Shown here in pieces: positions 35,842 to 47,200 of a DNA stretch of 64,000 bases. The stretch is from positions 1 through 64,000 of the forward strand of contig CAXBDK010000009.1 of assembly GCA_963974715.1 (NCBI GenBank). The letters are read 5' to 3'. Position 1 is the stretch's first letter. Each line of letters opens with the position of its first letter. The notes beneath the pieces were generated by a model. That model had not been told where the DNA came from. It saw only the letters and a list, made by a program, of their open reading frames with translations, and ran no database searches. The translations under genes and the position numbers were made by a program. The DNA comes from Sediminicola sp963974715. Its GTDB lineage: Bacteria; Bacteroidota; Bacteroidia; Flavobacteriales; Flavobacteriaceae.

Positions 35842-38628
35842 ATGGAACCTATGGAACTTGGTCTGAAGAAACGATATGTTGGCAAAATGGTCATATCCAC
35901 CTTTTTTATGGGTTGGGCAAGCTTGTCGCTATGGGCAGGGGGCGATAATATTGCCTTGCTGGCAGTGGCCTCCGCCAGCGAGACCACCATAGGATTTGGG
36001 GAGCAAAGTGTAAATGACGGACAGGTACATTTTGACGGAATGGGGGAGTGGGCCTCCAATAGTTCCATGAACTTTTGGGGAGGTATAAATTACCCGTGGG
36101 TACAACTGGACTGGGAAACCCCCCAGACCACCAACAGGGTCGTTCTGTACGACCGGCCAAGTCTGGGTTCGCACACTGCCGGTGGTACGTTGTTCTTTAG
36201 TGATGGGAGCGAAATAAGTGTGACCGCCATGGAAAACAACGGGTCGCCCAAAACCATCGTCTTTCCGGAGAAGGAGATACAATGGGTGCGGTTCCAGCTT
36301 ACCGATGGGGACGGGGACCGATTGGGACTCTCGGAAATGGAGGTTTTTGCGGCACCAAGTGATTATACTGACATGGTATCGTGGGTAGACCCATATATCG
36401 AGACCACAAGGGGCCGCTATTTTTATTTTGTGACCGGAAGTCGCCCATTTGGAATGATAGGGGCAGCGCCCATGACCCGGAACAAAAATCAAATGGGAGG
36501 GGGATATAATTATAACTCCCTGGAAATTTTGGGTTTTCCCCAAGTCCATGGTTGGATGCTTTCCGGCCTGAACCTAATGCCCACCACAGGGAAACGGGAT
36601 CCCACATTGGGGGAGCAGCATTGGAAATCGCGTTTTTCCCATGAGGATGAGACGGTGGGCCCCGGCTATCACAAGGTGTTTTTAGGGGACTATGGGATAT
36701 GGGTGGAACAGACGGCCACCGAGCGGACCAGCTTTTACCGCTTTCGGTATACGGATGATTCCGATTCCAGTATTTTACTGAATCTTGGCGGTTATTTGGG
36801 CACTACTACAATGACCGATGCCAAGGTCGCTAAAGTGGGCGATCGGGAAATAGAGGGATCTGTGAACACTACCGGCCGATTATGGGGAGGGCCGGACAAT
36901 GTGCGTATCTATTTTGTGGTGCAAATAGACCGTCCGGTGCGGGAGCTGAACGGATGGATAGGGGACCAACGGCAAATGGATATCTCCCATTTAAATGGAG
37001 CTTCCGGCAGCACTCCTAAAAATGCAGGACAAAGTTACCATGATGCCCCCACCACGGGAATTTCCTTTGAACATAATGTAAAGAAAGGGGAGGTTATCCA
37101 AATGAAAATCGCCATTTCCTATACCAGTGTGGAGAACGCCCGGAACAATCTGTTAAGGGAAAGTCCCCATTGGCAGTTCGAAAAGGTCAAAAAGGAGGCC
37201 GTTGGCGAATGGGACAGATGGTTGGGAAAGATCAAGGTAAAGGGAGGGACGGACGCCCAGAAGATCAAGTTCTATACCGATCTTTGGCACGCTCTGTTGG
37301 GCAGGCATAAGATCGATGATATAAATGGGGATTATCCCGATTATACCCAAGGCGAAAGACAGGGTGCCAAAACCGTAAACTCCCAATTAAGGGTAAGGAC
37401 CGTTCCCAAGGACAAAAAGGGAACTCCCAAATTCCATATGTACAACTCGGATGCATTTTGGTTGACCCAGTGGAACCTGAATATCCTATGGGGTCTGGCC
37501 TGGCCAGAAATGTTGGACGAATTTTCCGCTTCCTTGGTGCAGTATGCGGACAACGGGGGACTACTGCCACGGGGACCCAATGCTGGGGGATATTCCTATA
37601 TCATGACGGGCTGTCCCGCCACTCCCTTGATCGTATCCGCCTATACCAAGGGACTGCTTACCAAGGTGGATGATCAACATGCATATGCAACTATGAAACG
37701 GAACCATATGCCCGGAGGAATGTTGGAGGTAGATAAGGACTATTTGGAAAAGGGATATTTTATGGAGGGATGGGGAAGTGCGGGAAGGACCTTGGAGGCT
37801 TGTTTTCAAGATTGGAGCCTCGCCCAAATGGCCAAGGGACTGAAAAAGAATAGGGATGCCTCCTACTTCCTTAAACGATCTGAAGGCTGGAAAAACCTCT
37901 TCAATGAAGAACACGGCCTTATCTTTCCAAAAGATAAAGAAGGCAAATGGTTGCATACCGATCCTTTGAGCGGGGCGGGTTGGGTAGAGGCGAACTCTTG
38001 GCAGGCCACTTGGTCCGTTTCCCATGATATAAAATCGTTGGCGGCACTGTTGGGCGGACCGGACAGGCTTTGTGACAAGCTCAATTTTGCGTTCGAACAG
38101 GCGGAACCTACAGATTTTGTGTTCTCTTATGGTAGTGGGTATGTCAGTTATGCCAACCAACCGGGCTGTTCCAACGCCCATGTCTTCAACCATGCCGGCA
38201 AACCCTGGCTTTCCCAAAAGTGGGCAAGGGAAGTGAACGAAAAGGCCTATGGTGCCATTACGCCCGATAAGGGATATGGAGGGCATGATGAAGATCAGGG
38301 ACAAATGGGGGCGGTAAGTGCCCTTATGTCCATGGGACTCTTCAGTCTACAGGGGACCGCTTCCCTACGTCCGACATATGACATTACCAGTCCCGTGTTC
38401 GACGAGGTAAAGATCGCACTGGACCCTACCTATTATCCGGGCACCGAATTTGTGATACGTACGTACCACAATTCCCAAGAAAACGGGTATATCCAAAAGG
38501 CGCAGCTGAACGGCAAGCCGCTGGGGACCTTCTGGTTCGAACACGCCCAGTTTATCCAGGGAGGTTTGCTTGAACTATGGATGGGACCGGCTCCAAATAA
38601 GGAATGGGGAACGGAGCGGACAAAATAA
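35842..38628 (+). CDS. GH92 alpha-mannosidase with N-terminal discoidin-like module
   Basis: 928 aa from ATG 35842. A longer frame back to GTG 35737 runs through the operator and promoter, so it is rejected. Signal sequence MVISTFFMGWASLSLWAGG. Residues about 35-170 are an F5/8 (discoidin)-like domain, NIALLAVASASETTIGFG..LSEMEVFA, probably sugar-binding. GH92 follows (WVDPYIETTRGRYFYF). The general acid Glu is in WVEANSWQ and the metal loop is GHDEDQGQMGA. It differs from the other two GH92s in several core segments, so it likely has another linkage preference. Confidence 0.92.
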   Translation: MEPMELGLKKRYVGKMVISTFFMGWASLSLWAGGDNIALLAVASASETTIGFGEQSVNDGQVHFDGMGEWASNSSMNFWGGINYPWVQLDWETPQTTNRVVLYDRPSLGSHTAGGTLFFSDGSEISVTAMENNGSPKTIVFPEKEIQWVRFQLTDGDGDRLGLSEMEVFAAPSDYTDMVSWVDPYIETTRGRYFYFVTGSRPFGMIGAAPMTRNKNQMGGGYNYNSLEILGFPQVHGWMLSGLNLMPTTGKRDPTLGEQHWKSRFSHEDETVGPGYHKVFLGDYGIWVEQTATERTSFYRFRYTDDSDSSILLNLGGYLGTTTMTDAKVAKVGDREIEGSVNTTGRLWGGPDNVRIYFVVQIDRPVRELNGWIGDQRQMDISHLNGASGSTPKNAGQSYHDAPTTGISFEHNVKKGEVIQMKIAISYTSVENARNNLLRESPHWQFEKVKKEAVGEWDRWLGKIKVKGGTDAQKIKFYTDLWHALLGRHKIDDINGDYPDYTQGERQGAKTVNSQLRVRTVPKDKKGTPKFHMYNSDAFWLTQWNLNILWGLAWPEMLDEFSASLVQYADNGGLLPRGPNAGGYSYIMTGCPATPLIVSAYTKGLLTKVDDQHAYATMKRNHMPGGMLEVDKDYLEKGYFMEGWGSAGRTLEACFQDWSLAQMAKGLKKNRDASYFLKRSEGWKNLFNEEHGLIFPKDKEGKWLHTDPLSGAGWVEANSWQATWSVSHDIKSLAALLGGPDRLCDKLNFAFEQAEPTDFVFSYGSGYVSYANQPGCSNAHVFNHAGKPWLSQKWAREVNEKAYGAITPDKGYGGHDEDQGQMGAVSALMSMGLFSLQGTASLRPTYDITSPVFDEVKIALDPTYYPGTEFVIRTYHNSQENGYIQKAQLNGKPLGTFWFEHAQFIQGGLLELWMGPAPNKEWGTERTK

Positions 38629-38780
38629 AGGTAAGTTTTTGGCTACTTTTGGAATAGAGGAACAGTATTTAAAACCTTAAAATTAGCCAAAATAATATAA
38701 GATCATCAAAATTATGTGACTATATCAACTTTTTGGCAAAATAAAAGTCGATATATTATATTTTGGATAAATAAATTTAT

Positions 38781-38804
38781 TATATTTGATTATGTATATA
38801 CATA
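38781..38804 (+). promoter_or_regulatory. SusC promoter -7 box with GTATATAC operator 3
   Basis: TATATTTG (38781-38788) fits TAnnTTTG exactly. Two bases later the 14-bp perfect palindrome TATGTATATACATA (38791-38804) begins and would lie across the transcription start. A second half-like palindrome, TATGTACATA, follows at 38803-38812. This is the position expected for a repressor that blocks initiation. Confidence 0.78.
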
Positions 38805-39009
38805 TGTACATAATATGAAGAAGGGGAATGTAGTTGGAGTACGGGCACCGAATTTTCAAAAGCGGACCGGCCTCACAGGGGGATATGGGATAATAAAGGG
38901 AAATATCCTATCGGTCTATAAAGCGAACGTTGGATGTAACATGTCCTAGGGGCAAGAAAATAACTACCAAAAACCAAAAAATGGACAAAATGAAAAACCC
39001 ATAAAAAAA

Positions 39010-39042
39010 GCCGATCTCCTGAAGAAAGATCGGCCGATCAGG
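39010..39042 (+). other. Two mutually exclusive hairpins in the SusC leader
   Basis: GCCGATCT (39010-39017) pairs exactly with AGATCGGC (39027-39034). CCTGA (39018-39022) can instead pair with TCAGG (39038-39042), and GATCGGCCGATC (39028-39039) is itself a palindrome. The structure lies 55 nt before the SusC ATG. It may be a leader control element. Confidence 0.45.
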
Positions 39043-39096
39043 TTCGCTAAAACCAGTGTTAAATTATCTACTAACAATAATCAACTATACAAATAT

Positions 39097-42000
39097 ATGA
39101 AATGTTACGTATTACTGCGCAAATGGCCCAGTGCCGATCGTGTTCTGTACGGTATATTCCTTTCTTTTTGCCTCTGTTCCGTTTCTTGGGCAAATACGGT
39201 AAGGGTTGCCAATGTGGAAAATAAGCTTGCACCCTTCCCTTTACAGGCGGAAATTTCAGGGAAGGTATTGGATGAAAATGGCGTGGGCCTCCCCGGTGCC
39301 AGTGTTTTTCAAAAAGGGACCACCAATGGGGTCTCTACGGATTTTGACGGAAATTATTCCATTTCCGTGGAAAGTGGGAGCGTTCTGGTTTTTTCCTATA
39401 TCGGATTTGTAACACAAGAGGTTACTGTAGGTTCTTCTTCAAGCATCGATGTCCAATTGGAAGTGGATGCCAGTAGTCTGGATGAAGTGGTCGTCATCGG
39501 GTACGGTACCCAGGTGAGGGCCGAAGTGACCAACGCAATTACCCAAGTTGAAGGGCCAATCCTCAGACAAACACCGGCCCTATCGGTTTCCAACTCCATA
39601 GCGGGCCAAATACCCGGTGTTTTCGCCGTCCAAGGGTCCGCCGCCCCCGGTTTTGACGATGCGGAGATCAGGGTAAGGGGCTCAAGCACCTTTGGGAGTG
39701 CGCCCGTTCTATATGTGATCGATGGGGTGGCCAATAGAGATCCTGACAATCTTAATAGATTGGATCCCAACGATATTGAAAGCCTTACGGTGCTAAAGGA
39801 TGCTTCCGCCGCCATTTACGGGGCGCAGGCTGCCGGAGGGGTAATACTGGTCACCACCAAAAGGGGAAAGGCGGGCAAAGCGGAATTCTCCTATAATTAT
39901 GATCTAGGGTTTTCCAGGCCCATTTCCAAGCCCACAACTGCCAATGCGTTCCAATTTATGGACATCATCAATTCAGCAGATGCCTTGGACGGTAGGGGCC
40001 TTACGTTCTCAGAGGAACAGATAGAACAGTTCAGATCGGGGGCCAGGATTTCCTCCGATTGGTGGGACGATTTGATCGGGGGCCAAGTGATGGAACAGAA
40101 CAGGCACTCGTTGAATGTGCGGGGCGGCTCGGAAAAGACCCGATATTTTGCATCCATAGGCCATGCCAGGCAAGGAGGGCTTCTTATTGGGGACGATAAG
40201 ACAAAGCTACGGCAATATAATCTCCGTTCCAATCTGGATATGAACATCAGTGATAATCTGGACCTGCAGTTCGATATGCACGCAAGGCGTAAGTTCACCC
40301 AGGCTGCACAAGCGGGCGGGGCAGATGGCGCCATAGGGGGCGCTTTGGGCACTTTTAGTCCGCTGTTGCCCCCATTTATCGGAGGGGATACAGGCCAGCC
40401 CGCCGAGGGTTTTTCGCAACTGAACCCTGCTGCCAAGGTAACGGGCCCTGGCTACAATAGGTTCACGAACGATGTGTTCAATGCAACCATGTCATGGGAC
40501 TGGAAAACACCATGGTTAATGGAAGGCTTCTCGGTACAGGGTTTTGCGGCCTATGACCAATGGTATTTTTACAACAAGGCATTCAACACCACATGGACAT
40601 ACTGGGAGCTGGATACCGATGGCAATCCGATCGAACGTCCCTCTAGGGAAGTGGAGCCGGTGGGGTTGACGCAAACTTTTAGCCAGACCAACCAGTTGAC
40701 ATTGAACGCCCGTTTGTCCTATGAACGAAAGTTTGGGGAAGATCACGACCTAAAGGCTTTTGTGGCCTATGAACAGAGTGAGACCAAAAGGAACAATTTT
40801 CTGGCCGGAAGGTTGGGCTATGAATCCTTTGAACTTGATGAACTGTTTGCAGGTAGTCCCGACAGGAGCAATTGGCTTACCGATGGGACCGCTTCCGAAT
40901 CGGCCCGACAAAATTATTTTGGACGTTTTTCCTATGGGTTCAAGTCGAAATACCTGTTCCAGTTTAATTTTAGGTATGATGGTTCCGATACCTTTCCCAA
41001 GGACAAACGGTTTGGATTTTTTCCCGGGGCATCCGCTGGATGGCGTATTTCAGAGGAGTCCTTTATGCCCGACAATCTCTTTAGCGACCTAAAGTTAAGG
41101 GTCTCTTGGGGTATTTTGGGTAACGATCGGGTAGGGCAATTTCAATATCTGCAATCATTTGGGTATCCTGTTCCTGGCGCCGTGGGCTACCCCGGCAATT
41201 CCGGCGGTTATGTGATCGGCGGGGAGGATGTTACCGTTTTTGTTCCCGGAGTGGCACCAAATCCCAACATTACATGGGAGAAAACGGAGAGTTTGGATAT
41301 TGGGCTAGAAGGATCTCTTTTCGACGGAAAATTGTCCTTTGTACTGGATTATTTCCGACAAAATACGACCGACATCCTTACGGCAAGAAATTCCTCCATA
41401 CCCAATACCTTTGGGATCCGTCCCCCCAGTGAGAATATCGGGGAGTTTAAAAACCAAGGGGTCGACGGACAGATTTCCTACAAATACGGCAACGCCGATG
41501 ATTTTCAACTATCGCTTACGGCCAATGCGACCTATGCCAAAAATGAATTGGTATTCAGGGATCAGGTACCCCCACCGGAAGGATCCGAATTCCAAAGTTT
41601 TGAAGGTCGGCCCGGAACTTCGGTCCTTGTCTACAAGACTATCGGAATTTATAGGACGCAGGAAGATCTGGACAATAATATCAACTATGCAGGTGCCGGT
41701 CTGGGCAATCTGATCTTTGAGGACCTGAACGGCGACGGTACCATAAATGCGGATGATCGGTACGCCTTCGACAGTCAGAGCTTTCCTTCCCTCCAATACG
41801 GGTTTAATATTATGGCGGGCTACAAGGGCCTCGATTTTAGCATGCTCCTACAGGGACAGGCAGATGTAAGGAAGGTGATCACCAATAATTTTAGTTCCGG
41901 GGCCAACGGTAATGGACTGGCCTATGCAGCGGAAAACAGCTATACGTTGGACAATACAAGTGCCGCTTTGCCAAGGATATTGAGGACCGGCACGTTGGAC

Positions 42001-42273
42001 AGTGATCCGTTCGCATCTGATTTTTGGTACCGTGATGCCGACTTCCTACGTATAAAACAGCTGCAATTGGGGTATACCTTTCCCGATCAGGTGAACAGAT
42101 CCTTTGGCGATGCGATAGACAGTCTTAGGCTCTATATCAGCGCTACCAATATCCTGACCATCTATGACGCCATGTCCGAATATGAATTGGGAGATCCCGA
42201 ATTCAGATCGCTGAACGGTGCAGGTTTTCCGCAGTTGAGCACCCTTAGTCTAGGCTTCAATGTTACATTTTAA
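39097..42273 (+). CDS. SusC/RagA-type TonB-dependent outer-membrane transporter
   Basis: 1058 aa. Signal peptide ends about residue 32 (LCSVSWA). A carboxypeptidase-D regulatory-like domain covers about 52-125 (ISGKVLDENGVGLPGASV). The plug starts at LDEVVVIGYGTQ, followed by a 22-strand-type barrel and an aromatic C-terminus (LSLGFNVTF). With SusD it binds and imports oligosaccharides powered by TonB. The gene is only 12 bp from the SusD start. Operator 3 lies in its promoter. Confidence 0.95.
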   Translation: MKCYVLLRKWPSADRVLYGIFLSFCLCSVSWANTVRVANVENKLAPFPLQAEISGKVLDENGVGLPGASVFQKGTTNGVSTDFDGNYSISVESGSVLVFSYIGFVTQEVTVGSSSSIDVQLEVDASSLDEVVVIGYGTQVRAEVTNAITQVEGPILRQTPALSVSNSIAGQIPGVFAVQGSAAPGFDDAEIRVRGSSTFGSAPVLYVIDGVANRDPDNLNRLDPNDIESLTVLKDASAAIYGAQAAGGVILVTTKRGKAGKAEFSYNYDLGFSRPISKPTTANAFQFMDIINSADALDGRGLTFSEEQIEQFRSGARISSDWWDDLIGGQVMEQNRHSLNVRGGSEKTRYFASIGHARQGGLLIGDDKTKLRQYNLRSNLDMNISDNLDLQFDMHARRKFTQAAQAGGADGAIGGALGTFSPLLPPFIGGDTGQPAEGFSQLNPAAKVTGPGYNRFTNDVFNATMSWDWKTPWLMEGFSVQGFAAYDQWYFYNKAFNTTWTYWELDTDGNPIERPSREVEPVGLTQTFSQTNQLTLNARLSYERKFGEDHDLKAFVAYEQSETKRNNFLAGRLGYESFELDELFAGSPDRSNWLTDGTASESARQNYFGRFSYGFKSKYLFQFNFRYDGSDTFPKDKRFGFFPGASAGWRISEESFMPDNLFSDLKLRVSWGILGNDRVGQFQYLQSFGYPVPGAVGYPGNSGGYVIGGEDVTVFVPGVAPNPNITWEKTESLDIGLEGSLFDGKLSFVLDYFRQNTTDILTARNSSIPNTFGIRPPSENIGEFKNQGVDGQISYKYGNADDFQLSLTANATYAKNELVFRDQVPPPEGSEFQSFEGRPGTSVLVYKTIGIYRTQEDLDNNINYAGAGLGNLIFEDLNGDGTINADDRYAFDSQSFPSLQYGFNIMAGYKGLDFSMLLQGQADVRKVITNNFSSGANGNGLAYAAENSYTLDNTSAALPRILRTGTLDSDPFASDFWYRDADFLRIKQLQLGYTFPDQVNRSFGDAIDSLRLYISATNILTIYDAMSEYELGDPEFRSLNGAGFPQLSTLSLGFNVTF

Positions 42274-42285
42274 AAATTGGATAAA

Positions 42286-44121
42286 ATGGAAAATATAAGA
42301 ATAAATATATGGTGTCGATATGTGATGGCCTTGATCGGACTGGTCTCTATGGTTTCGGTCACCTCCTGCAGTGAGGATATTTTGGAGCTGACACCTTTGG
42401 ATAGGATAAGTGAGGAGTCGGTGTTCGTCGACGAGGTTTTTTTGACGAATTACGTAAACGGGAACTATAGGGGCATAAGGCCGCATTACAGGCCCGATGC
42501 TGGAGGGTATGTGGGCCTTACGGACATCGGTATCTTTCAGGATGAGACCTTGCAGTACAATGCTTCGGCTACCGCCTATCGCAATGGCAACCTAACGGCC
42601 GATCTTGTAGATAACTTTACCCAGAACCTTTATGCCCAATCATATGATTTCATAAGGCGTATCAATATCTTTTTCGAAAAAACGGAAGGCAATACGGAAC
42701 TGGACCCCGATCGTTTAAGGGTGTTGACGGGCGAATCCACCTTTCAAAGGGCCTATATCTATTTTGAACTGTTACGGCATTTTGGGGGAGTTCCCCTGTT
42801 GACCAGTTCGGTGGGCTTGGAAGAGGCGAATTCTACCCCGATAACCAGGAATTCCTATGACGAGGTGGCCCAGTTCGTATTGGACGAATTGGATCGGGCC
42901 GCCAGCCTTTTGGACGGCGAGAACATGGCAACGGGAAGGGCGAACAAGGGGGCCGCTTTGGCCCTTAAGGCCCGATTGTTATTGTATATGGCCAGTCCCC
43001 TTAACAACCCTTCCAATGACCTATCAAAGTGGCAGGCGGCAGAGGCCGCCCATGAGGCGGTGTTTGCCGAAGGCTACAGTTTACACCCCGATTTTGCCGG
43101 GGTCTTTAAAGAGCCCCTAAAAACGGAAGAAATCATTTTCGGTCGCGAGTATACGGGGCCCAACGGTACGGAATCCCAAGCTTTTGGCTTGGCATGGGGC
43201 TATAACTACGACTTCTGGCCAAGCGGTTTTGATGCCCAGCAAAAGGTAATGCCCACCCAGCGACTCGTAAACATGTTCCAGATGACCAATGGGGAATATC
43301 CGTATACCGATGACAGTTTTACGGTAAACCCTGTATCCGGGCATGACCCCCAAAATCCGTTCGAGAATCGAGATCCCCGTTTTTACGTGTCCATATTGTA
43401 TCCCGGTGCTCCCGTAGATATCAATGATGGGGCCAAATCCACCTCCAGAACCTACGAATATTGGGAGGATGCCAATCCCAATGTTCCCAATGAGAACCCC
43501 ACAAAAATAGACCCTATCAACGGGCAGGAATTGTTCGATTTTGGCCGAGATTCAGAAACCTATTGGGTGCAGGGACGGACACCCTTCCATTGGAACGTAC
43601 AAACAGGATATATTTTCAGGAAATTATTGGATTTTGAAGGGCCCAGGGCCAGCGAAGATTATGATTACAACAGTGTTACGCCATGGATCAGATTGGCGGA
43701 GATGTACCTGAACTATGCAGAAATCCAGATTGCGCTCGACAATGAGGGCGAAGCCAGGGACTATATCAATCTGGTAAGGGGCAGGGCGTCGGTCAATATG
43801 CCTCCCGTTACGGCTACCGGTGAGGAGCTGGTTGAGGTGTACCGTAAGGAAAGGGCGGTGGAGCTGCTTTTGGAAGATCACCGCTTTTTTGATCTGCTGC
43901 GTTGGAAAGCGGGACCTGGCAATATAGATAGCAATCCGGTCAATGGTTTGCAAGAGGTGACCCGCGATTGGTCAGATGGCGGAAAATTCAATTTCGGCTA
44001 TGGCCCCATCAATACCCAGCGGGCCCCATGGCCGGGAGACTATTATTACCTGCTTCCCATACCAAGGGACGAGATCAATAGGTCCAATGGGGGAATGACC
44101 CAAAATCCGGGCTATGATTAA
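42286..44121 (+). CDS. SusD/RagB-type glycan-binding lipoprotein
   Basis: 611 aa from ATG 42286; the frame opens three codons earlier at TTG. The lipoprotein signal ends at Cys28 (VSVTSC). The SusD fold is seen in the N-terminal SusD-like part (ILELTPLDRISEESVF), the FQRAYIYFELLRHFGGVPL TPR helix and the C-terminal RKERAVELLLEDHRFFDLLRWK motif. It closes the SusC barrel and gives glycan selectivity. Sequence alone does not fix the ligand; the neighbours suggest alpha-mannosides. Confidence 0.95.
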   Translation: MENIRINIWCRYVMALIGLVSMVSVTSCSEDILELTPLDRISEESVFVDEVFLTNYVNGNYRGIRPHYRPDAGGYVGLTDIGIFQDETLQYNASATAYRNGNLTADLVDNFTQNLYAQSYDFIRRINIFFEKTEGNTELDPDRLRVLTGESTFQRAYIYFELLRHFGGVPLLTSSVGLEEANSTPITRNSYDEVAQFVLDELDRAASLLDGENMATGRANKGAALALKARLLLYMASPLNNPSNDLSKWQAAEAAHEAVFAEGYSLHPDFAGVFKEPLKTEEIIFGREYTGPNGTESQAFGLAWGYNYDFWPSGFDAQQKVMPTQRLVNMFQMTNGEYPYTDDSFTVNPVSGHDPQNPFENRDPRFYVSILYPGAPVDINDGAKSTSRTYEYWEDANPNVPNENPTKIDPINGQELFDFGRDSETYWVQGRTPFHWNVQTGYIFRKLLDFEGPRASEDYDYNSVTPWIRLAEMYLNYAEIQIALDNEGEARDYINLVRGRASVNMPPVTATGEELVEVYRKERAVELLLEDHRFFDLLRWKAGPGNIDSNPVNGLQEVTRDWSDGGKFNFGYGPINTQRAPWPGDYYYLLPIPRDEINRSNGGMTQNPGYD

Positions 44122-44289
44122 TGGGCAAGAACCTTTGCGCAGGCCCGGAGCATTTGGATTTCGGTTGGTAAGTTAAGTTTTAGTTAGTTTTTTGTTGGGA
44201 CCACGGGCAGGCATTTTATGCGGCCTGTGGTCTATTCAATAAGATCGGTTCCACATATAAATGGCACAATGACCTTAAAAATAGCTGTA

Positions 44290-47200
44290 ATGATAAAATT
44301 GGAAAAAGAGAAATGTCTTCGCTGGATCGTACGGTCTGGTCTGTGCCTATGCACGCTGTTCTTCTGTAGCTGCGACAGGGAAACCAAGATGGACACCCTG
44401 TTTTTGGAGGTTTCCCCAGAGCGTTCCGGAATAACCTTTTCCAACACCCTTACCGAAAACGACAGCATCAACTATTTTAATTATATGTACATCTATATGG
44501 GTGGCGGGGTGGCCGTGGGCGACCTGAACAACGATGGCCTGCCCGATATCTATTTTACGGGGAACATGGTGAAGAACAAACTTTATCTCAATCAGGGAAA
44601 CCTGGGTTTTAAGGATGTTACCGAAGAAGCAGGGGTAGGGGGCGACAACAGATGGATGACCGGGGTGACCATGGGCGATGCCAATCAGGATGGCTGGCTG
44701 GATATCTATGTGAGCGTTTCGGGAAAATGGGGCACCACCGAGAACCTCCTATATATAAACGATGCCAAGGAAGGGGAATTGCCAACGTTTACCGAGTCGG
44801 CCAAGAGTTATGGGGTGGCAGATGCCGGCAACGGTACACAGGCGGTGTTTTTTGACTATGACCGTGATGGCGACCAGGACCTGTATGTGGTCAACTATCC
44901 CTTGGTACCCTCCCGGACCAGTATTACGGAATTTCTAGACTTTAGGGAAAATACCCCTGCCCATAGGAGCGACCGTATGTACCGGAACAATGGGGACCGT
45001 ACGTTTACCGATGTGACACAGGAGTCGGGGATGGCAAAATATGGACTTTCCCTGGGCATCTCCGTGGGCGATTACAACCAAGATGGCTGGCCCGATGTAT
45101 ATGTCTCAAATGATTTCAGTACACCCGACTACTTCCTTATGAACAATGGGGACGGGACTTTCACCGATCGCAATTTGGAACTCACAAACCATACTTCCTA
45201 TTTTGGAATGGGAACGGATGCGGCCGATTTTAACAACGACGGACTGCTGGATATCTACCAAGTGGATATGATGCCCAAAAGCCATCGGAGGGCCAAGGAG
45301 AATATGGACAGTATGGACCCCGAAAGGTTCTATAATATGGTGGCGCATGACATGCACCATCAATACTCCATCAATACCCTTCAAATGAATATGGGAAATG
45401 ACAGTGTGGGATTGCCCCATTTTGGCGATGTGGGTAAAATGGCAGGGGTGTCGGCGACGGATTGGAGCTGGGCCGCCCTTTTTGCCGATTTCGACAATGA
45501 TGGACAAAAGGACATCTACGTCAGCAATGGGGTACGGCGCGACATTAACAACAGCGATTTTTTTAGGAGTGATGAGATCAAAAATTTTACGGAAGGGAAC
45601 TCTTTGGAACTTACCTTAAAACTCCCATCCGAAAAAATTGAGAACTATGCCTTCAAAAATAACGGTGACCTTACCTTTTCCAATGTTTCCAAGGAGTGGG
45701 GCCTTAACTACAACGGATTTTCCAATGGAATGGTCTATGCCGACCTGGATCTGGACGGTGATCTTGATGTGGTCCTTAACAATTTGGACGATAAAAGTAG
45801 GGTCTATGAAAACAGGGCCTCCCAACAAGGGGGAAGCAACCATCTTAGGATAAAGTTCAAAGGTCCGGATTCCAATGCCTTTGGTATAGGCTGCAAGGTT
45901 TGGCTGGAGGACGAAAACGGTCTGCAGTTCCAGGAAATGACCCTTACCAGAGGATTTCAGTCGTCCGTGGAACCCGTACTTCACTTCGGGGTCGGAAAAA
46001 AGGAAAAAATAGCACAGGTCAAAATCCAATGGCCCGACGGCAGGGTCCAGAAACTGAATGGGTCAAAGACCAACCGTCTGCTGGTAGTGGATTACCGGGA
46101 TGCCGTTTCGGTACAGGAACCCGTGTCGGGGAAGGGTCCTATTCTTTTTAAGGATATCACACGTGAAGCGAATCTGAACCACAAACATGAGGAAAACCTT
46201 TTCAACGATTTTTACCACCAGGTTCTGCTCCCACATAAAATTTCGCAGTACGGTCCGGCCTTGGCGGTCGGGGATGTGGACAATGATGGACTGGACGACT
46301 TTTTTGTTGGCGGGGCATATCGCAGCCCGGCCACACTGTACCGGCAGAACGGGGATGGGACCTTTGCGGAAATGGGGTCGGCAACCTGGGAACTGGACCG
46401 GGAACAGGAGGATGTGGCAGCGGAATTCTTCGATGCCAATGGGGACGGGCTCTTGGATCTTTATGTGGTCAGCGGGGGAAACGAATTCGGACCGAACGAT
46501 GATTATTACCAGGACCGATTTTATCTGAACAGGGGAAACGGGGTTTTTGAAAAAATTCCCACAGCCCTGCCCCGGATCACCGATAGCGGGGGAACTGTCA
46601 TATATGCCGATTATGATGCAGATGGGGACATGGACCTGTTTGTGGGGGGAAGGGTGACCCCAAGAAACTATCCCACTCCGCCACAGAGCCATATCCTTCG
46701 GAACGATAGCAAGGGAATGTATGTTGTTTTTACGGATGTAACCTCGGAAGTGGCCCCGGAACTATTGGATCTGGGAATGGTGACCCAAGCGGAATGGGTC
46801 GATGTTGACGGGGATTCCCGGCAAGACTTGATGATCGTGGGCGAGTGGATGGGCATTGTATACCTCCGAAACGAAGGGGCAAAATTTGTCGATAAAAGTG
46901 CCGAGGCCGGATTGGAAGGAACCACTGGTTGGTGGTTTGGTCTGAAGTCGCACGATTTTGATGGGGACGGGGATCAGGATTTTCTGGTGGGCAACCTGGG
47001 ACGAAACTATAAATACCAGGCCAAGAAAGATTCCCCATTTAGCCTATATGCCTATGATTATGACAATAACAACCGTCAGGATATCGTATTGAGCTATCTG
47101 GAAAAGGGTACACAGGTACCCGTCAGGGGCAGGGAATGTTCCTCTCAACAGATTCCCGCCATAAAGTCAAAGTTCAAGGATTACCACTCCTTTGCCAGTG

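Larger units (their letters stand above)
38629..39096. other. SusC promoter and long 5' leader region
   Basis: 468 bp. It contains the consensus -7 box and operator at 38781-38804, then about 290 nt of leader to the SusC start. A 44-codon frame (38815-38949) opens 11 nt after the operator but has no family signal. Two competing hairpins lie at 39010-39042. Confidence 0.6.

Noticed and set aside
37561..38304. 247-codon minus-strand frame inside the third GH92
   Set aside because: Antisense shadow of a well-supported gene. The same applies to the 23584-24348 and 26214-26957 minus-strand frames.
38716..38949. 77-codon frame before SusC
   Set aside because: It would begin upstream of the promoter. 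Only the internal 44-codon part could be expressed, and it has no recognised family, so it is kept as a finding and not as a gene.
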